This document shows, piece by piece, positions 11,060 through 21,944 of a stretch of DNA of 64,000 nt. Under the pieces are notes generated by a model. That model was not told where the DNA came from. It saw only the letters and a list, made by a program, of their open reading frames with translations, and made no database searches. Positions within the stretch are counted from its first letter, which is position 1. Every line of letters begins with the position of its first letter. Position numbers and translations under genes: made by a program. This stretch comes from Trichopria drosophilae (taxonomy: Eukaryota > Arthropoda > Insecta > Hymenoptera > Diapriidae): NCBI GenBank assembly GCA_030407085.1, contig CM059582.1, positions 138,808,501-138,872,500 of the forward strand, given 5' to 3'.

Positions 11060-12390
11060 TTAATACGAATGATTTTCGAGTAACGATCACTGTCCTGCCA
11101 ATCGATTTGGAAGAATGTGAATTAAGAGATAAGATAGTATCAATGGAATGGAAGGAGTTAAAGTACGAATCGCTAAGGGGAAGGAGAATAGAATTGACAG
11201 GGTTTTAGAGCTAATAAATATGGATAGTCTTTCGGTAGAAGAGATAAAGCATGTGCAGATACTCGTCTCCGACTACAATCACATGTTCTATCTACCGGGA
11301 GAGACTTTAGGCACAACTACGGTGTGTAAACACCGGATTCATAAGACAAACGACATACCGGTACGGGCAAAGAAATTTTGCCATCCACCTGCATTAAAGG
11401 CGGAGATGCAGCGCCCAGTATTTGAGAAATTAAAGACAGGATTTATTCGACCGTCCTCTTCCCCCTACGACTCACTTGCATGGGTAGTATATAAGAAACC
11501 CGGACCGGACGGCGAAAAGCGATGGTGCTTGGTCATCGACTTCCGGGATCTGAACGAAAAAACTATAGGTGATACATATCCGATCCCGAACATCACTGAC
11601 GTCTTAGATCAACTAGGGCAATCTACTTATCTTACAACCCTTGACCTAAAAGGTGGGTTCCACCAAATATTAGTGGATGAACGAGACGCGCAAAAAACTG
11701 CGTTCTCCACTTCTTACGGGCACTACGAGTACATAAGAATGCCCATAGGTGTAATGAACGGTCCAAGCGATTTTCAGCGACTGATGGATTTAGTTCTGAG
11801 CGGGTTACAGGGTGTAGAATTACTAGTCTACCTCGATGATATAGTCACGCGAAAAATTTATGAGAACACAAGATTAAGTTGAGGCGTCTCATGAGACGGC
11901 TCGAAGGTGCAAATCTCACTCTAGAACCAGAAAAATGCCGTTTTATACGAAAAGAAGCAGCACATCTGGGCACGTAGTCGGAGACAACACTGTTCAGCCA
12001 GACCCTAAAAAGATTAAAGCAGTAAAGAAGTTTCCTATTCCAAAAAATCGTAAAAATATTAAAGAATTTCTGGGATAAGCAGGGTACTACAGACGATTCG
12101 TCGAGGGTTTTTCAAAAATTGCACATCCTTTGGTGATCTTGCTGAAACAAGATATCGAGTTTACGTCGGGAACAGACCTGGTAAACGCTTTCGAAAGATT
12201 AAAAAATACATTGTGTAGCGAACCAATACTTAGTTACCAAATTTCGAGATACCTTTTAACGTCACAACAGACGCATCGTCATACTTGCCGCAGTGTTCGC
12301 AGTGGAACAATTTCGTCCATATTTGTACCGTCGAAAATTCACCCTGATTACCCGTCATCAGCCGCGCTGTTTCCTAAAAACCATTGAATC
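11060..12390 (+). pseudogene. gypsy reverse transcriptase and RNase H, broken
   Basis: The RT frame 11148-11882 is open over 244 codons and shows the full Ty3/gypsy order: KLKTGFIRPSSSPYDS, VIDFRDLNEKTIGDTYPIP, TTLDLKGGFHQI (catalytic Asp), GVMNGPSDFQRLMD and VYLDDIV (catalytic YLDD, about 11830-11850). After a stop at 11880 the thumb/connection continues in shifted frames (LEPEKCRF, PDPKKIKAVKKFPIP, about 11920-12050, with an in-frame stop near 12076), then the RNase H region (12130-12390), which ends abruptly after a FRPYLYRRKFTLIT stretch. Catalytic residues of RT survive, but the polyprotein is not continuous. Confidence 0.92.
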
Positions 12391-12392
12391 CG

Positions 12393-13510
12393 ATCTTGAA
12401 AACGATGATAAAATAGACGTAGTGCACGTAAATTGTACGAATAAAATAAATAAAAAGGAAAAAATGGAAAAACAGGAATCTGGGAGAAAAACTGAAAAAA
12501 ATGTGCACGCCAATTAAACGAGACATAGATGAACGAAAAAACGGTTAACTCTATCGGACCACGAGTCTCAGACGCCGATGGGTCGGGAAATACTGCTCCG
12601 AGAAAACGGAGTAAAGAATTTGACGAAGACACAGATATAAACGGGGACGTCAAAGACAACATAGCCGATGATAAGGAGACTGGAACCTCCGAAGTAGAAT
12701 ATCCGGAAGCAAGGAGAAGACCAAGCAAAAAGTACATAACGACAGAGGTCGAAAAGCTTGAATTGCCGGGCTACCTAAAAGTCGGTGATTCCAAACGGAG
12801 AGCTCGTCGTGAAAGGCCAGATAAAATAACTCCAAATCACGCACCCGTTATTGGGAAAAAAAAACAGAGAAAAAATATATTTCAGAAATTGAAAAATTGG
12901 AAGTCCCTGATTTTTTGAAAATTAACTCATCGGAATCAAAAAGAAGACTACTGAAAATAATTGAAGACCGAGTGGTCTCCGAAAAAGGGGACTAGGAGGT
13001 AGAAAAACTGAGGATGGCCGAAATCTATCTCCATTCGGGGATTAGATGTACAAAAATTAAATAAACTGCTAAGAAAAAGACGAGAATGAAAATACAGGCA
13101 AACTGCACATCCGGGAGTCCGAGCGGCGACGACTCAGGGTCGTCAGATTTCCATGTTAGCACTCCGGACGACACTATTCAAGCCGTCCCCCATTCTACGC
13201 CGAAAGCTGGAAGGAAAATTCCGCCCAAAGATAGAACAATCAAACGAAGCGAGACTTCGAACTCCGAAGGAAAGACTCCGATCGGTCATTCCCCTCCTCC
13301 GCAGCCGGCGGAGAGAGTGAGCAATGGTGCTCTCAACGAAGACGGAGCATGTTCGCTAGGCTCGGACGGCTCGCTTGCCGAGGGGAACCGAACGAGAATC
13401 TTCCACGAATCTACGGAGGTGGACGAAACGATAGTCCCTGCATGCAGACATACTAACGGACAAGAGAACTAAGAAACGATACATAATGACGACTTCACTC
13501 ATTTATTAAA
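12393..13510 (+). pseudogene. Hydrophilic linker between RNase H and the OTU domain
   Basis: Frames at 12529-12918 and 13086-13472 encode charged, low-complexity protein rich in Lys, Glu, Asp, Ser and Pro, with no catalytic motif. A short domain is present twice: VEKLELPGYLK then SKRR near 12752-12800, and IEKLEVPDFLK then SKRR near 12878-12945 (about 125 bp apart), which suggests an internal duplication. Such a long spacer is unusual in gypsy pol, where RNase H normally passes directly into integrase. Its role is unknown. Confidence 0.5.
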
Positions 13511-13905
13511 TTACACTGTGAAATCCACATGCATGGAGCCGTATACGAGATTACAGGAAAACACAAATGTAGCAAAGGACGGGAATTGTCTTCTCAATTC
13601 TCTGATCCAGTTGCACGATCTGAATATGACTGCCGTAGAACTGCGGGAATCACTGTTTTTCCTTGTTATCCTGTGCCGAACACGTACATGCATTTTCCAT
13701 CCTGGATTTGACATCCAAATTAGGCGATGATAATATTCTGAAAATATTCGCACGACACTTCAATGTGAACATTTGCGTTCACAATAACGACGTCGTCAAC
13801 AGCATAAAATAACATAATAATATTATCACGTCACCACCAGGAACTCAAATAAAATCTACTATCTTTGGTTGGAGAATGTACACTACACTCCTCTATAACC
13901 ATTGA
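13511..13905 (+). pseudogene. OTU-like cysteine protease domain in gypsy pol
   Basis: OTU proteases cleave ubiquitin-type linkages. The nucleophile motif VAKDGNCLLNSL has Asp-Gly-Asn-Cys at 13578-13589 (family DGNCLF). An LR-containing helix (TAVELRESL) follows as in OTU proteins. Then, after a frame change, LGDDNILKIFARHFNVNICV (about 13720-13780) matches the central block, and IYYLWLENVHYTPL (His at 13881-13883) matches the C-terminal HY motif that supplies the catalytic His. The three blocks have the right order and spacing (about 100 codons from Cys to His). Two frameshifts and a stop separate them, so this copy is dead. It lies between RNase H and integrase of the same element and the same strand. 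Confidence 0.68.
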
Positions 13906-14159
13906 ATCAGATAAACAAGGTGGCAGAAACTCCGTCGGCGGATCTCCGGTTACCAACAGTGGAAACGTACCGTCCATGGTGACGTAGAACGAGGTAAGTC
14001 AGGGTGGATATCTTACGATGCCAACCGAACCGAATATGATGCGTAAGGGCGACGACCACCAACGTAAACAAACACCGCCGACGTGCCATATGAACGGTGT
14101 AATTTCCCTCAAAAACCTGTTAGAAGGAAATGAAAGTGTTCGAAAACCACGCGAAATCA

Positions 14160-14580
14160 ACTGAAAAATAGAAATTAGTAATGATCACATGTTCCACAAA
14201 AAAGGACACATTGTCCATTTTACCACCGCCGACGGTCTACTAGATAGCTAAAATGCGGTAGGACATAAGGAAAGAAAATTTATAAATTCTGAAGAAATAC
14301 CATTCAAAAAACTATAAAGAAAGGCGAAATTATAGTACATTCCAAAGGCCGAAATCGGTTATTTGGACTGGTAGTAAAAGAAAATATTGATGATCGGGCC
14401 AAGAAAATCGACGTGATTAAATGCATCAAGGTACTTGACGCTCTTTTAACTAAATTCAAATTTTCGAGCATTCTTATTGGATACGACCATGATGTATTTT
14501 CACAATTTCAATGGCCGCAAATTCAAGAGACCATATAGTTATTTCTGCGTAATCAAGAATTATCTGTTACATTCTGTGAA
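14160..14580 (+). pseudogene. Macro-like (ADP-ribose-binding type) domain before integrase
   Basis: From about 14200 the plus strand encodes KKGHIVHFTTADGLL, a stop, then a frame open from about 14321: KGEIIVHSKGRNRLFGLVV, IDVIKCIKVLDALL, FSSILIGYD, FQWPQIQETI, a TAG at 14536, and LSVTFCEDN. This order resembles TARG1/OARD1-type macro domains (HCISxDxxMGxGIA; GEVAVxxxxxRYIxxLITK; LRxSLExM; SxPRIGxGLDxLxW; IKITVY), but the Gly-rich ligand loops are degenerate here. The last frame runs directly into the integrase zinc finger. It could instead be a gypsy-specific pre-integrase domain of unknown fold. Confidence 0.45.
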
Positions 14581-14589
14581 GACAATCGA

Positions 14590-14802
14590 TCAATACCACC
14601 TTCATCTGAACGACTCGCCATTATAAGAGAACATCATGACTCCGTCGCGGGTGGCCATAAAGGAGTTACGAAAACATATCTTCGATTGTGCGAAAAGTTT
14701 TACTGGCGGAATATGAAGAGCGATATCATAGAATACGTAAAAAGATGTCGGGACTGTCAAAAGAAAAAACTCGTGCGCGTGAAGACGCGACTACCTATGA
14801 TT
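14590..14802 (+). pseudogene. gypsy integrase N-terminal HHCC zinc finger
   Basis: The frame open since 14321 continues with HHDSVAGGHKGVTKTYLR, FYWRNMKSDI and CRDCQKKKL: His, His, Cys, Cys in the order of the integrase zinc-binding domain. It ends in a PMII segment where the CR1-like LINE is inserted. The reading resumes at 19203 with TDTP, which is the next conserved integrase segment. Confidence 0.88.
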
Positions 14803-14861
14803 ATATCAGTATTCAAGTGTCTGGTGAATACAGTAGACGCATTTATTAACGCTCTGTATCG

Positions 14862-15990
14862 TTGATGTCATATCTTTCCCGTCGACGATGTGCTTTGGTA
14901 ACGTGTTTTAGATGTCATAAACCAGTGCAAAACAAATTGACGTGTTCAAACTGCGATCGATTGTTTCATCGATCATGTGCTCGTGTATTTAGCTCCAGAA
15001 AGTTGCGCTCTAATTGTTGTTTTCGTGCCTTCTCTCACTTGCTTGCCTCGTCTACCCCTTCCGCGATTGAGGCCCTACTCCTTCCTACTGTAGTACCGTC
15101 TCCCTCAACTTGCACTGCCCTTTCTCCTATTACTCCTCTGTATTTTCCCCACTCTAGTAATAATCCCTCTTGCGCTATGTCTCTCCCTTCTTCGTCATGC
15201 CCTAATGCCACAGCGAGTATGTCAACACAAGAAGCATTGCTACCTGTCTTCCCATCGGATTGGGATTCGTTAACAGTATCGCAACAACTAGCACAAATTA
15301 TGCAATCGAATATTGCTACGAATAGAGAGCTATTTACATTGAGGCAAGTTGCTCATAGATCAGCTCAGGATATTTCTGAGATTAGGAAGGCTGTCGAAAA
15401 CAATACAGCAGTGTGTAAAATCATGGCGACCCGTCCCGACGAAATGTCAAATTGGCTCATGCCTATTGTGCTCCCACCCCTGAGCTCATTATTACCGGGA
15501 TCCCGTCACAGACCACTATTTCCCATAGCGACATTGTGACTTGAATTCTAAAACACCTCCAATTGGATGTATTATTTTCAGCAGATATTGTGCTTATTCG
15601 TCACGTTAATAATTCAGATAAAAATACAGCTTCCTTGCCTGCAACATCAGCTGTTACGAATCCGATGGGTTATTTTTCTTTAATAGTTTCATTTAAGTCA
15701 TGTGACATTCGAAATTTTGTCATTAATGCGAAGCGCAAGTTGGGAAAAATTACTGTTGTTGATATTTTTTCGGAACTCTCTGCTACAGTACATGCTTCTA
15801 AAGCGATATTTGTAAATGAGTTTCTGCCAAATTATACTTAACCTTACTTGACAAAGTGAAAAGTGCAGCTAAAACAGCTGGATTTAAACGTGTCTGGGTA
15901 AGAAACGGTCGAATTTTCGTTCGTAATAATGGTTCGCAACCTGAAATGCCAATTAATACGGAAAGCGATCTTGCACGTATTGCATGACTT
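14862..15990 (+). pseudogene. LINE ORF1 (PHD-like finger protein), broken
   Basis: ORF1 proteins of CR1-type LINEs bind element RNA. The frame 14862-15539 begins with a Cys/His cluster, CFRCHKPVQNKLTCSNC then FHRSC and a further CC pair, which fits a PHD-like zinc finger, then a Ser/Pro/Thr-rich linker and a helical segment (QQLAQIMQSNIATNRELF). After a stop, the C-terminal domain continues at 15563-15841 in another frame (SKAIFVNEFLPNYT) and on to about 15990 (RVWVRNGRIFVRNNG), the typical ORF1 C-terminal pattern. Two frame breaks. Confidence 0.7.
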
Positions 15991-16039
15991 ACAACTAATG
16001 TATGCTCCAACTCTGCGTATTCCGCTGCATTAAAACTGC

Positions 16040-16872
16040 ACTCGAATGACTCTATTAAAATATCGCACGTCAACATTAATTCACTGCGGGCCCATCTCAA
16101 CGAAGTTGAATTTGAACTTAAAAAATATTCGCCGCATATATTTGCGATTACCGAATCGTGGCTTACACCTCTTATACCGTCTTCTTCTGTCAATATTAAC
16201 AACTATAATTTTATACGTCACGATCGTGGAGTTATGGATCAGTCAAATTACCGATTTATCCGAAGTGGGGGTCTTGCGTGTTATTTGCACCACACAATTA
16301 CATTTTCTATTCTTGAACAATCAGTAAATACTAGTATTGATAATCCGGAGTTCATGTTTCTAGATATTAAACTGCCTAACTCATCAAGACTATTACTAGT
16401 CATTCTTTATCGCCGTCCACAAGGTCATCTTTTTTCTGATTTCTTTACCAAATTTTCGCAATATCATACAATATACAAAAATGTTGTTATTACAGGTGAT
16501 TTAAATGCAAATCTGCTTGCTGATACTTTTGATTCTAACTACGTTAAGAACTTTATCTCGGATCTGTCGCTTTATTCCATCCCTTTCGGAGCCACTCATC
16601 ACACCCTGCACTCGGATACTCACTTAGATGTTATGATTATTGACTCCTCCGATAAAATAATTTCTTTTGGTAAATCATCAACACCCTTTGCGGCGGGCCA
16701 TGACCTTATCACGCTGGAGTATGCTACCACATTACGCTTCGAACCAGCTCCATTTACCTACCATGATTTTAGCAATTGTAACCAACTTGAGTTAGCTCAA
16801 GGTCTCAACAATACATTTTTGTTGGATCTTATTCCGAATCGTGTTTTTCTCAATGTCATGCGAGCGAATTGA
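16040..16872 (+). pseudogene. LINE ORF2, apurinic-type endonuclease
   Basis: The endonuclease nicks target DNA to prime reverse transcription. A continuous frame from about 16066 shows HVNINSLRAHLNEVE, FAITESWL (metal-binding Glu), then VVITGDLNAN (catalytic Asp/Asn), HLDVMIID and AGHDLI (final Asp-His) in order. The residues are largely conserved, so this half of ORF2 looks healthier than the RT. The frame ends at 16872 and the RT continues in other frames. Confidence 0.82.
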
Positions 16873-17053
16873 ATAATGTAGTGTCTTTATTTTATAAGTG
16901 AATGCACTTATAATTAATATAATTAATGAATAATGTATTAAATTGCCATGCGCCTCTTATAACGCGTTCTCCGGGAAAACCGTTAGCGCCGTGGATTACT
17001 CCCGAAATAAAATGTAAAATACGTAAGCGAAATTCTTTATATCGGCGACAATT

Positions 17054-18904
17054 ATGTTGTCAGAATATAGAACAATGCGTCGTGAGTTAAAATGTGCTGT
17101 AAGTAAGGCTAAAAGTGAGTATATGTGTTCGCTATTGTCCAATCAAACAAACTCAGCAAGTGTTTGGTCTCTTTTGCATAAAATGGTACTGTCACGTGAC
17201 GCCTCTCAATCTGCACTTCAACATTTTTCACCTACTGAGCTAAATTTTCATTATTGTGCAGTATCTTCATGTCACGCACCCTGCACTAAGTCAGAGCTTG
17301 AATTTATTTTACGAAAACCACTACCGCACAATTCCGAAACATTCAATGTTCCTTTTCTCCAAGAAACGGAAGAACTAGAGAGACTCAAACTGTCACTATC
17401 GAAGTCTCGGGGGCGTAGTCCTGATGGTGTCCAGTTAGCTCATCTCAAGCAGATCCTTGAGACCATTAGTTCTCCGATGACACATCTGTTTAATATATCT
17501 CTAGCCACAGGTGTGTTTCCTTCGATATGGAAAAATATTTTCGTTATTCCCTTGATTAAAAAAAGTAATCCGGCTTCACCAGCAGATACAAGACCCATAG
17601 CTAACCCTCCACATCTAGCCAAGGTTTTTGATGCGGTTGTATCTCGCAAAGTTGTACAGTTTCTCGAAACCAATGATCTCCATCCTCACTAATGCGGTTT
17701 TCGACGATATCACAGCACCCAAACAGCACTTCTACAAATTCTTGATGACGTACGGTACGCTGTTGAGCGAGGATTTGTCACTGTGCTAGTACTATTTGAT
17801 TTCTCTAAAGCCTTCGACTCTCTTAGCCATCCAATAATTTTGCAATGTCTCCGCGATTTTGGCTTTGGAGATTAAGCTATCCATTGGTTCTATTCATTTC
17901 TCACAGGTCGAACTCAATCAATTGTTGCAACTAATGGAGAATGTTCTCCACCATTACAAACCACATCTGGTGTGCCTCAGGGTACTAGTATTGGACCAAT
18001 AATTTTTATTATAGTAATAAACACTCTTTTTCATCCATTAACTTATGTTCGAGACATTACAGTTATCTTTGAAAATGATGTCCAGTTTTACCTCCACACT
18101 CCTATAAATGCCTTAGATGAAACGATTAGCAAACTAAACGCGGATATTGAATCTCTTATTATCTGGTCACGAGAATATGGACTTACCTTGAATATTAAGA
18201 AAACTCAAGCGATCATCTTAGGGTCTAACTACAACAGTGCCCTAGCTAAAACTTTAGTAATTCAACCTCTAATTGTCGATGGTAATCCCATAGAGTTTCT
18301 TGATAATGTTAAAGATCTGAGTGTCTATATTTCCTCGGACTTGTCTTGGAATCGCCAAATCTCTTTCATCTATTCTAAAGTGCATTTTATTCTCTGTCGG
18401 CTTCGCTATCGTGGTTCTTCATTGCCCGCAAATGTAAAATTAATGCTGGTAAATACTCTCGTCATTCCACACCTAGATTACGCTTGTTTGGTTTTCTCTG
18501 ATGCTTCGGCCTATCTTAATATCAAGCTACAAGTCTTACTTAATAGTTCTCTCCGCTTTATTTTCAATCTAAGATGTGATTGTAACCTGAGTTCATACCT
18601 TCAATCTACAAAATGGTTATCAATTGCCACTCGTCGCAAATATTTTCTTGGAGTTCATACATTCCAAATACTTATGACTTCGCAGCCTCCATACCTGCGT
18701 TCAAAATTTATTAACATCTCATATCTCCGACGATCATCAAGAACAAACACTTCTTCATATTATGTCCCTCTTTATCCAACAGATTATTTCTCAAATTCTT
18801 TTTGGATTAAAGCTATTCGCTTTTGGAATACTCTACCCAGCACTCTAAGAGACTCAAGAACACTTGAGTCATTAAACACTGGGCTGCTCAGATTTTTAAA
18901 TTAA
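17054..18904 (+). pseudogene. LINE ORF2, reverse transcriptase, inactivated
   Basis: The RT of the CR1-like element is split into frames 17054-17692 and 17972-18904, with the palm in between also readable. Visible blocks are SRGRSPDGVQLAHLK, WKNIFVIPLIKK, ADTRPIANP, CGFRRYHSTQTALL (after a stop at 17690), FDFSKAFDSLSH (catalytic Asp), GVPQGTSIGPIIF and a position equivalent to the FADD box that reads FENDVQ. Loss of the second and third catalytic aspartates means this copy cannot reverse-transcribe. The tail keeps the usual thumb and C-terminal segments (LPANVKLMLVNTLVIPHLDY). Confidence 0.85.
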
Positions 18905-19202
18905 ATCTTTTTTCGGGAACATGATCAACTACCTTTTGAAAGTGCGCGTTAATATGTATTCCGTAAATTACCTTAAATGCGTTATATTCCATTATAGTAT
19001 ACATATTGGCTTAGCACATGCGTCGCTAATTATCGCGTTTGAACAAATGTTTGTTTATTATGTATAAACTCACCATTTCAACACTATAATTGTTAATTAA
19101 TTTTAAGTATATAATCTATTATCATTTTAAAGTTTGCTATTTTTGTCAAAGGAACTTTTGCTCCATGACAACAATAAATATTATCTATCTATCTATCTAT
19201 TA

Positions 19203-19354
19203 TTACCGACACCCCACGAGCGGCGTTTGACAAAGTAGCCCTAGATATTTGGGGACCGACGGACCTGCTTACTAAATATTCATTAGCTATTCCACTTGCC
19301 GAAGAATCGGCGATCGAAGTTGCAAAGGCGTTTGCTAAACACTTTATTCGCAAT
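19203..19354 (+). pseudogene. gypsy integrase core, first part
   Basis: Resumes the integrase with TDTPRAAFDKVALDIWGP (first catalytic Asp, about 19245) and continues to AKAFAKHFIRN. It is interrupted at 19354 by the 414-bp solo LTR. Confidence 0.88.
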
Positions 19355-19768
19355 TGTTCCGTTATCGACATCAGCTCCGATATGTAATCCATCGATTACG
19401 AAATAAATCCATAAGATGTCGCCGCGCACGCGATTACAGCGCCATCGCACCTCTGCTCATCGCGCACATTACGCCCAAGCTGTCTGTTCCGTTGGAGATC
19501 CTACGTAGCCACGTAGTCGAGGCTACGTGCTCTGCAAGCCGATCTCTAAAAATCGAAAATTATACGCGAAAGAACAATTCTTTGTGCTGCAAATCGCTAA
19601 AGTTTGTTTATCTCTCTTTGAAAAAAAATAAAGTTAATTTTGTTAGATTTAAAGTGCCTGCAGTGTATTTGGTTCCTTCACTTTCTGACTTTAACATTTC
19701 GCGCTCGGTCGGGCGCGGTCTTGAAACCACTCTCTCTACGTGTCGGCGCGAATTTCTATCTCGCGGCA
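19355..19768 (+). mobile_element. Solo LTR, 414 bp, TSD GCAAT
   Basis: The insertion begins TGTTCCG and ends GCGGCA, has TG...CA termini and is flanked by GCAAT on both sides (19350-19354 and 19769-19773). It contains an AATAAA near 19626. Removing it and one GCAAT rejoins the integrase frame (FIRN to FGAPVSILTD). The element family is unknown. A 5-bp duplication fits BEL/Pao, copia or some gypsy elements. Confidence 0.75.
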
Positions 19769-20411
19769 GCAATTTCGGAGCACCAGTGTCGATTCTCACG
19801 GACCAAGGTCGTTGTTTCATTGCAAAAACCATAAAGGACTTTGCAAACATTTTCAAGATAAAGATCTTCACCACCTCTACATACCACCCTCAGAACAACG
19901 GCAGTCTGGAGAGGAGTCACCAAGTGCTGGTGGATTATTTAAAAATTTTTTTAGCGAAACGTAATGATGGGGAAACATGGTCCCGTTCGCTATGTTCTCA
20001 TATAATACTAGCGTTCACGAGGGCACGAGATATTCCCCTCGTGAACTGGTATACGGAAATCTAGCACGATTACCAAGTGCTCACGCAGGTCGGGAAATAT
20101 TCATAACCTACGACGACTTCCTGACCGAGTTGACTAGTAAAATGGCCGAAACAAGAACACTCGCTGCAATGAACCTATCTCAAAGTAAACACCGCTCAAA
20201 AGTTTATTAGGATCGAAAATTAAATGTTCGCCATTTTCGAGAAGACGAATTGGTTCTTTTACTCAAAGAACCCAGGCAAGGAAAATTGGTCAACGAATAT
20301 AGCGCCAAGAAAAATAAAGTGATACACGTGGATAAGATAAAAGAAACCCATGATCCGATTATGGACATGTACCTCTACAAAAGGCAATTTTATGATCATG
20401 TGTTAACATAA
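19769..20411 (+). pseudogene. gypsy integrase core, second part, and C-terminus
   Basis: Contains FGAPVSILTDQGRCF (second catalytic Asp, about 19800), YHPQNNGSLERSHQVL (catalytic Glu, about 19910), then, after a frame change, MFSYNTSVHEGTRYSP and RELVYG, the usual gypsy integrase tail. A coiled segment (MAETRTLAAMNLSQSKHRS) and a degenerate C-terminal region reach a stop at about 20411. One frameshift near 19970 and a stop at 20208. Confidence 0.88.
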
Positions 20412-21944
20412 ATAATACTATCATAAAATAGGTTAACATATAAATTAAAAAAAAACATGATTAGCATTAAAATGATTAGCATAAAATATAGTTAGCAAAA
20501 AAAGGGAGGATTTAAACAACAAATGTAACCCAAAAATAGCAGCACTAATTTTAATTTATATGTTAATTAAAGGTATATTTTAATATTCAAAATGCTCGTA
20601 GAGATCTGAGGAATGATATGCAATAACATTAACTGCTTAAATAATTGCTGCCTAGTACCTTTGGGCCGAAGACAGACTGTTTTGCACAAATCTATAAATT
20701 TCCAACGTTGGTCAATAATTGGTACTTGGTCAGAAATAGGTGCAATGGTGTTTAGATCAATTTTTTCTTGGAGCAAGAAATAAGCAACAAATTCCTATGC
20801 GTTTAGTTTTTTGTTTTATCCATTCTGTACTTGTTTTTTAAAGGATGGGTTGGATAGCTTTTTCTTAAGCCAGCCAACCCAGGTTTTTTTTTTTAAATAT
20901 AGGAGCAACAAAATCGTCACTAGGGCAACAAATTAGCAACAAAAAAGCAACAAATTTCCAACCCAGTTTCGCTTGCTTTTGATGACTTTGGCTTTGTAGC
21001 TTTAAGTACCTCCTTTTGCGGTAGGTAATACACTGTAATACACTAGGTTGATATAGATAAATTTTTTTTTAGTAAAAACCCCTATCGCACTACGCGTATG
21101 CGTATTACAAATACAACAAAAACGTACCAGGTGGCGGTGATCACCAACCCAAACGGCCATATATCCGCCGTTCTTCATAACTCCCGTTACCGTTAAACTA
21201 AGACGTTCCATGGTCAGTAGTCCAGGAAAAACTGTAGTAAGAACATACGAAACGCAACGAGCAAACCTTTTTAGAAAAAGGAGGCTGCACAGGTATTTAC
21301 ATTTTCTTTCTTCGGAAAGAAAGAACAGAGACTCTTTTTTACTAAACTAATACCAGAATAAAATGTTCAGAAACATGTGACATGAATTAAGGTGAAAGCG
21401 AGTAACAAGAGCTCCCGTATCAAAGGCCACGATTCATCGTCTAATAAGAAACGTCCCAATAAATAAGCGCGACAAAAGTGTGTCTGGCTCCACTAGGACG
21501 GGTACAGTAGAATACCGAAATATAACACGACAAATCTGAAAACAGGAGGTAAATTTCCCAAAAGGAACACGGGGAGAATAATAACTAGAACTACCAAGAC
21601 GAAAGAAATTTAAAACCACTTAAGTGTATGGAACACTCACGCAATGGGTAATAAAGTAATAAAGTAATAAAGTAATAACAAACATATAAAAATTTCTAGC
21701 AACAAGCGATACGTGTGTAAACCCATATCACCAGCAACAAAAAATTATCGTACAGCTTAGCATAACTACAAACTAATCTCAAACGTTTTAGTAAAAGAAA
21801 ACAAATATTAGTAACATTATTAGACGTTCTTTCCTTTTTCTCTAAAAGTAACTTTTATATAGTTTTTTTCAGAGATGTAGAGTAAGGGATTTACAAACAA
21901 CTAAATATAACATTTTTTTTAAGGAACGTGCCCCCAGCCGTAAG
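20412..21944. other. Pol-env interval, no gene recognised
   Basis: 1.5 kb of AT-rich DNA between integrase and env. It holds a purine run AAAAAAAGGGAGG (20498-20510) resembling a polypurine tract, several GCAACAAA-type short direct repeats (20920-20960), and a (GTAATAAA)4 tract at about 21650-21680. The size suggests a further decayed insertion, but I found no bounded ends. Confidence 0.4.

Larger units (their letters stand above)
14802..19202 (+). mobile_element. CR1-like LINE inserted in the gypsy integrase
   Basis: Non-LTR retrotransposon of about 4.4 kb with ORF1 (PHD-like finger) and ORF2 (APE endonuclease plus RT), ending in a (TATC)n tail at about 19180-19202. It splits the gypsy integrase between PMII and TDTP. 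The target duplication is about ATTAT (left end near 14796-14801, right copy near 19199-19204), although the tail microsatellite makes the exact border ambiguous. The PHD-type finger in ORF1 and the RT type suggest the CR1/L2 side of the Jockey superfamily. The element has several stops and a mutated RT box. Confidence 0.82.

Noticed and set aside
12348..12844. 129- and 64-codon minus-strand frames opposite the gypsy linker
   Set aside because: Antisense shadows of the charged linker; no domain and no supporting context.
20498..20510. Polypurine tract marking the 3' LTR of the decayed gypsy
   Set aside because: The env gene lies downstream of it and no LTR start with a matching partner follows, so it is mentioned only within the pol-env interval.
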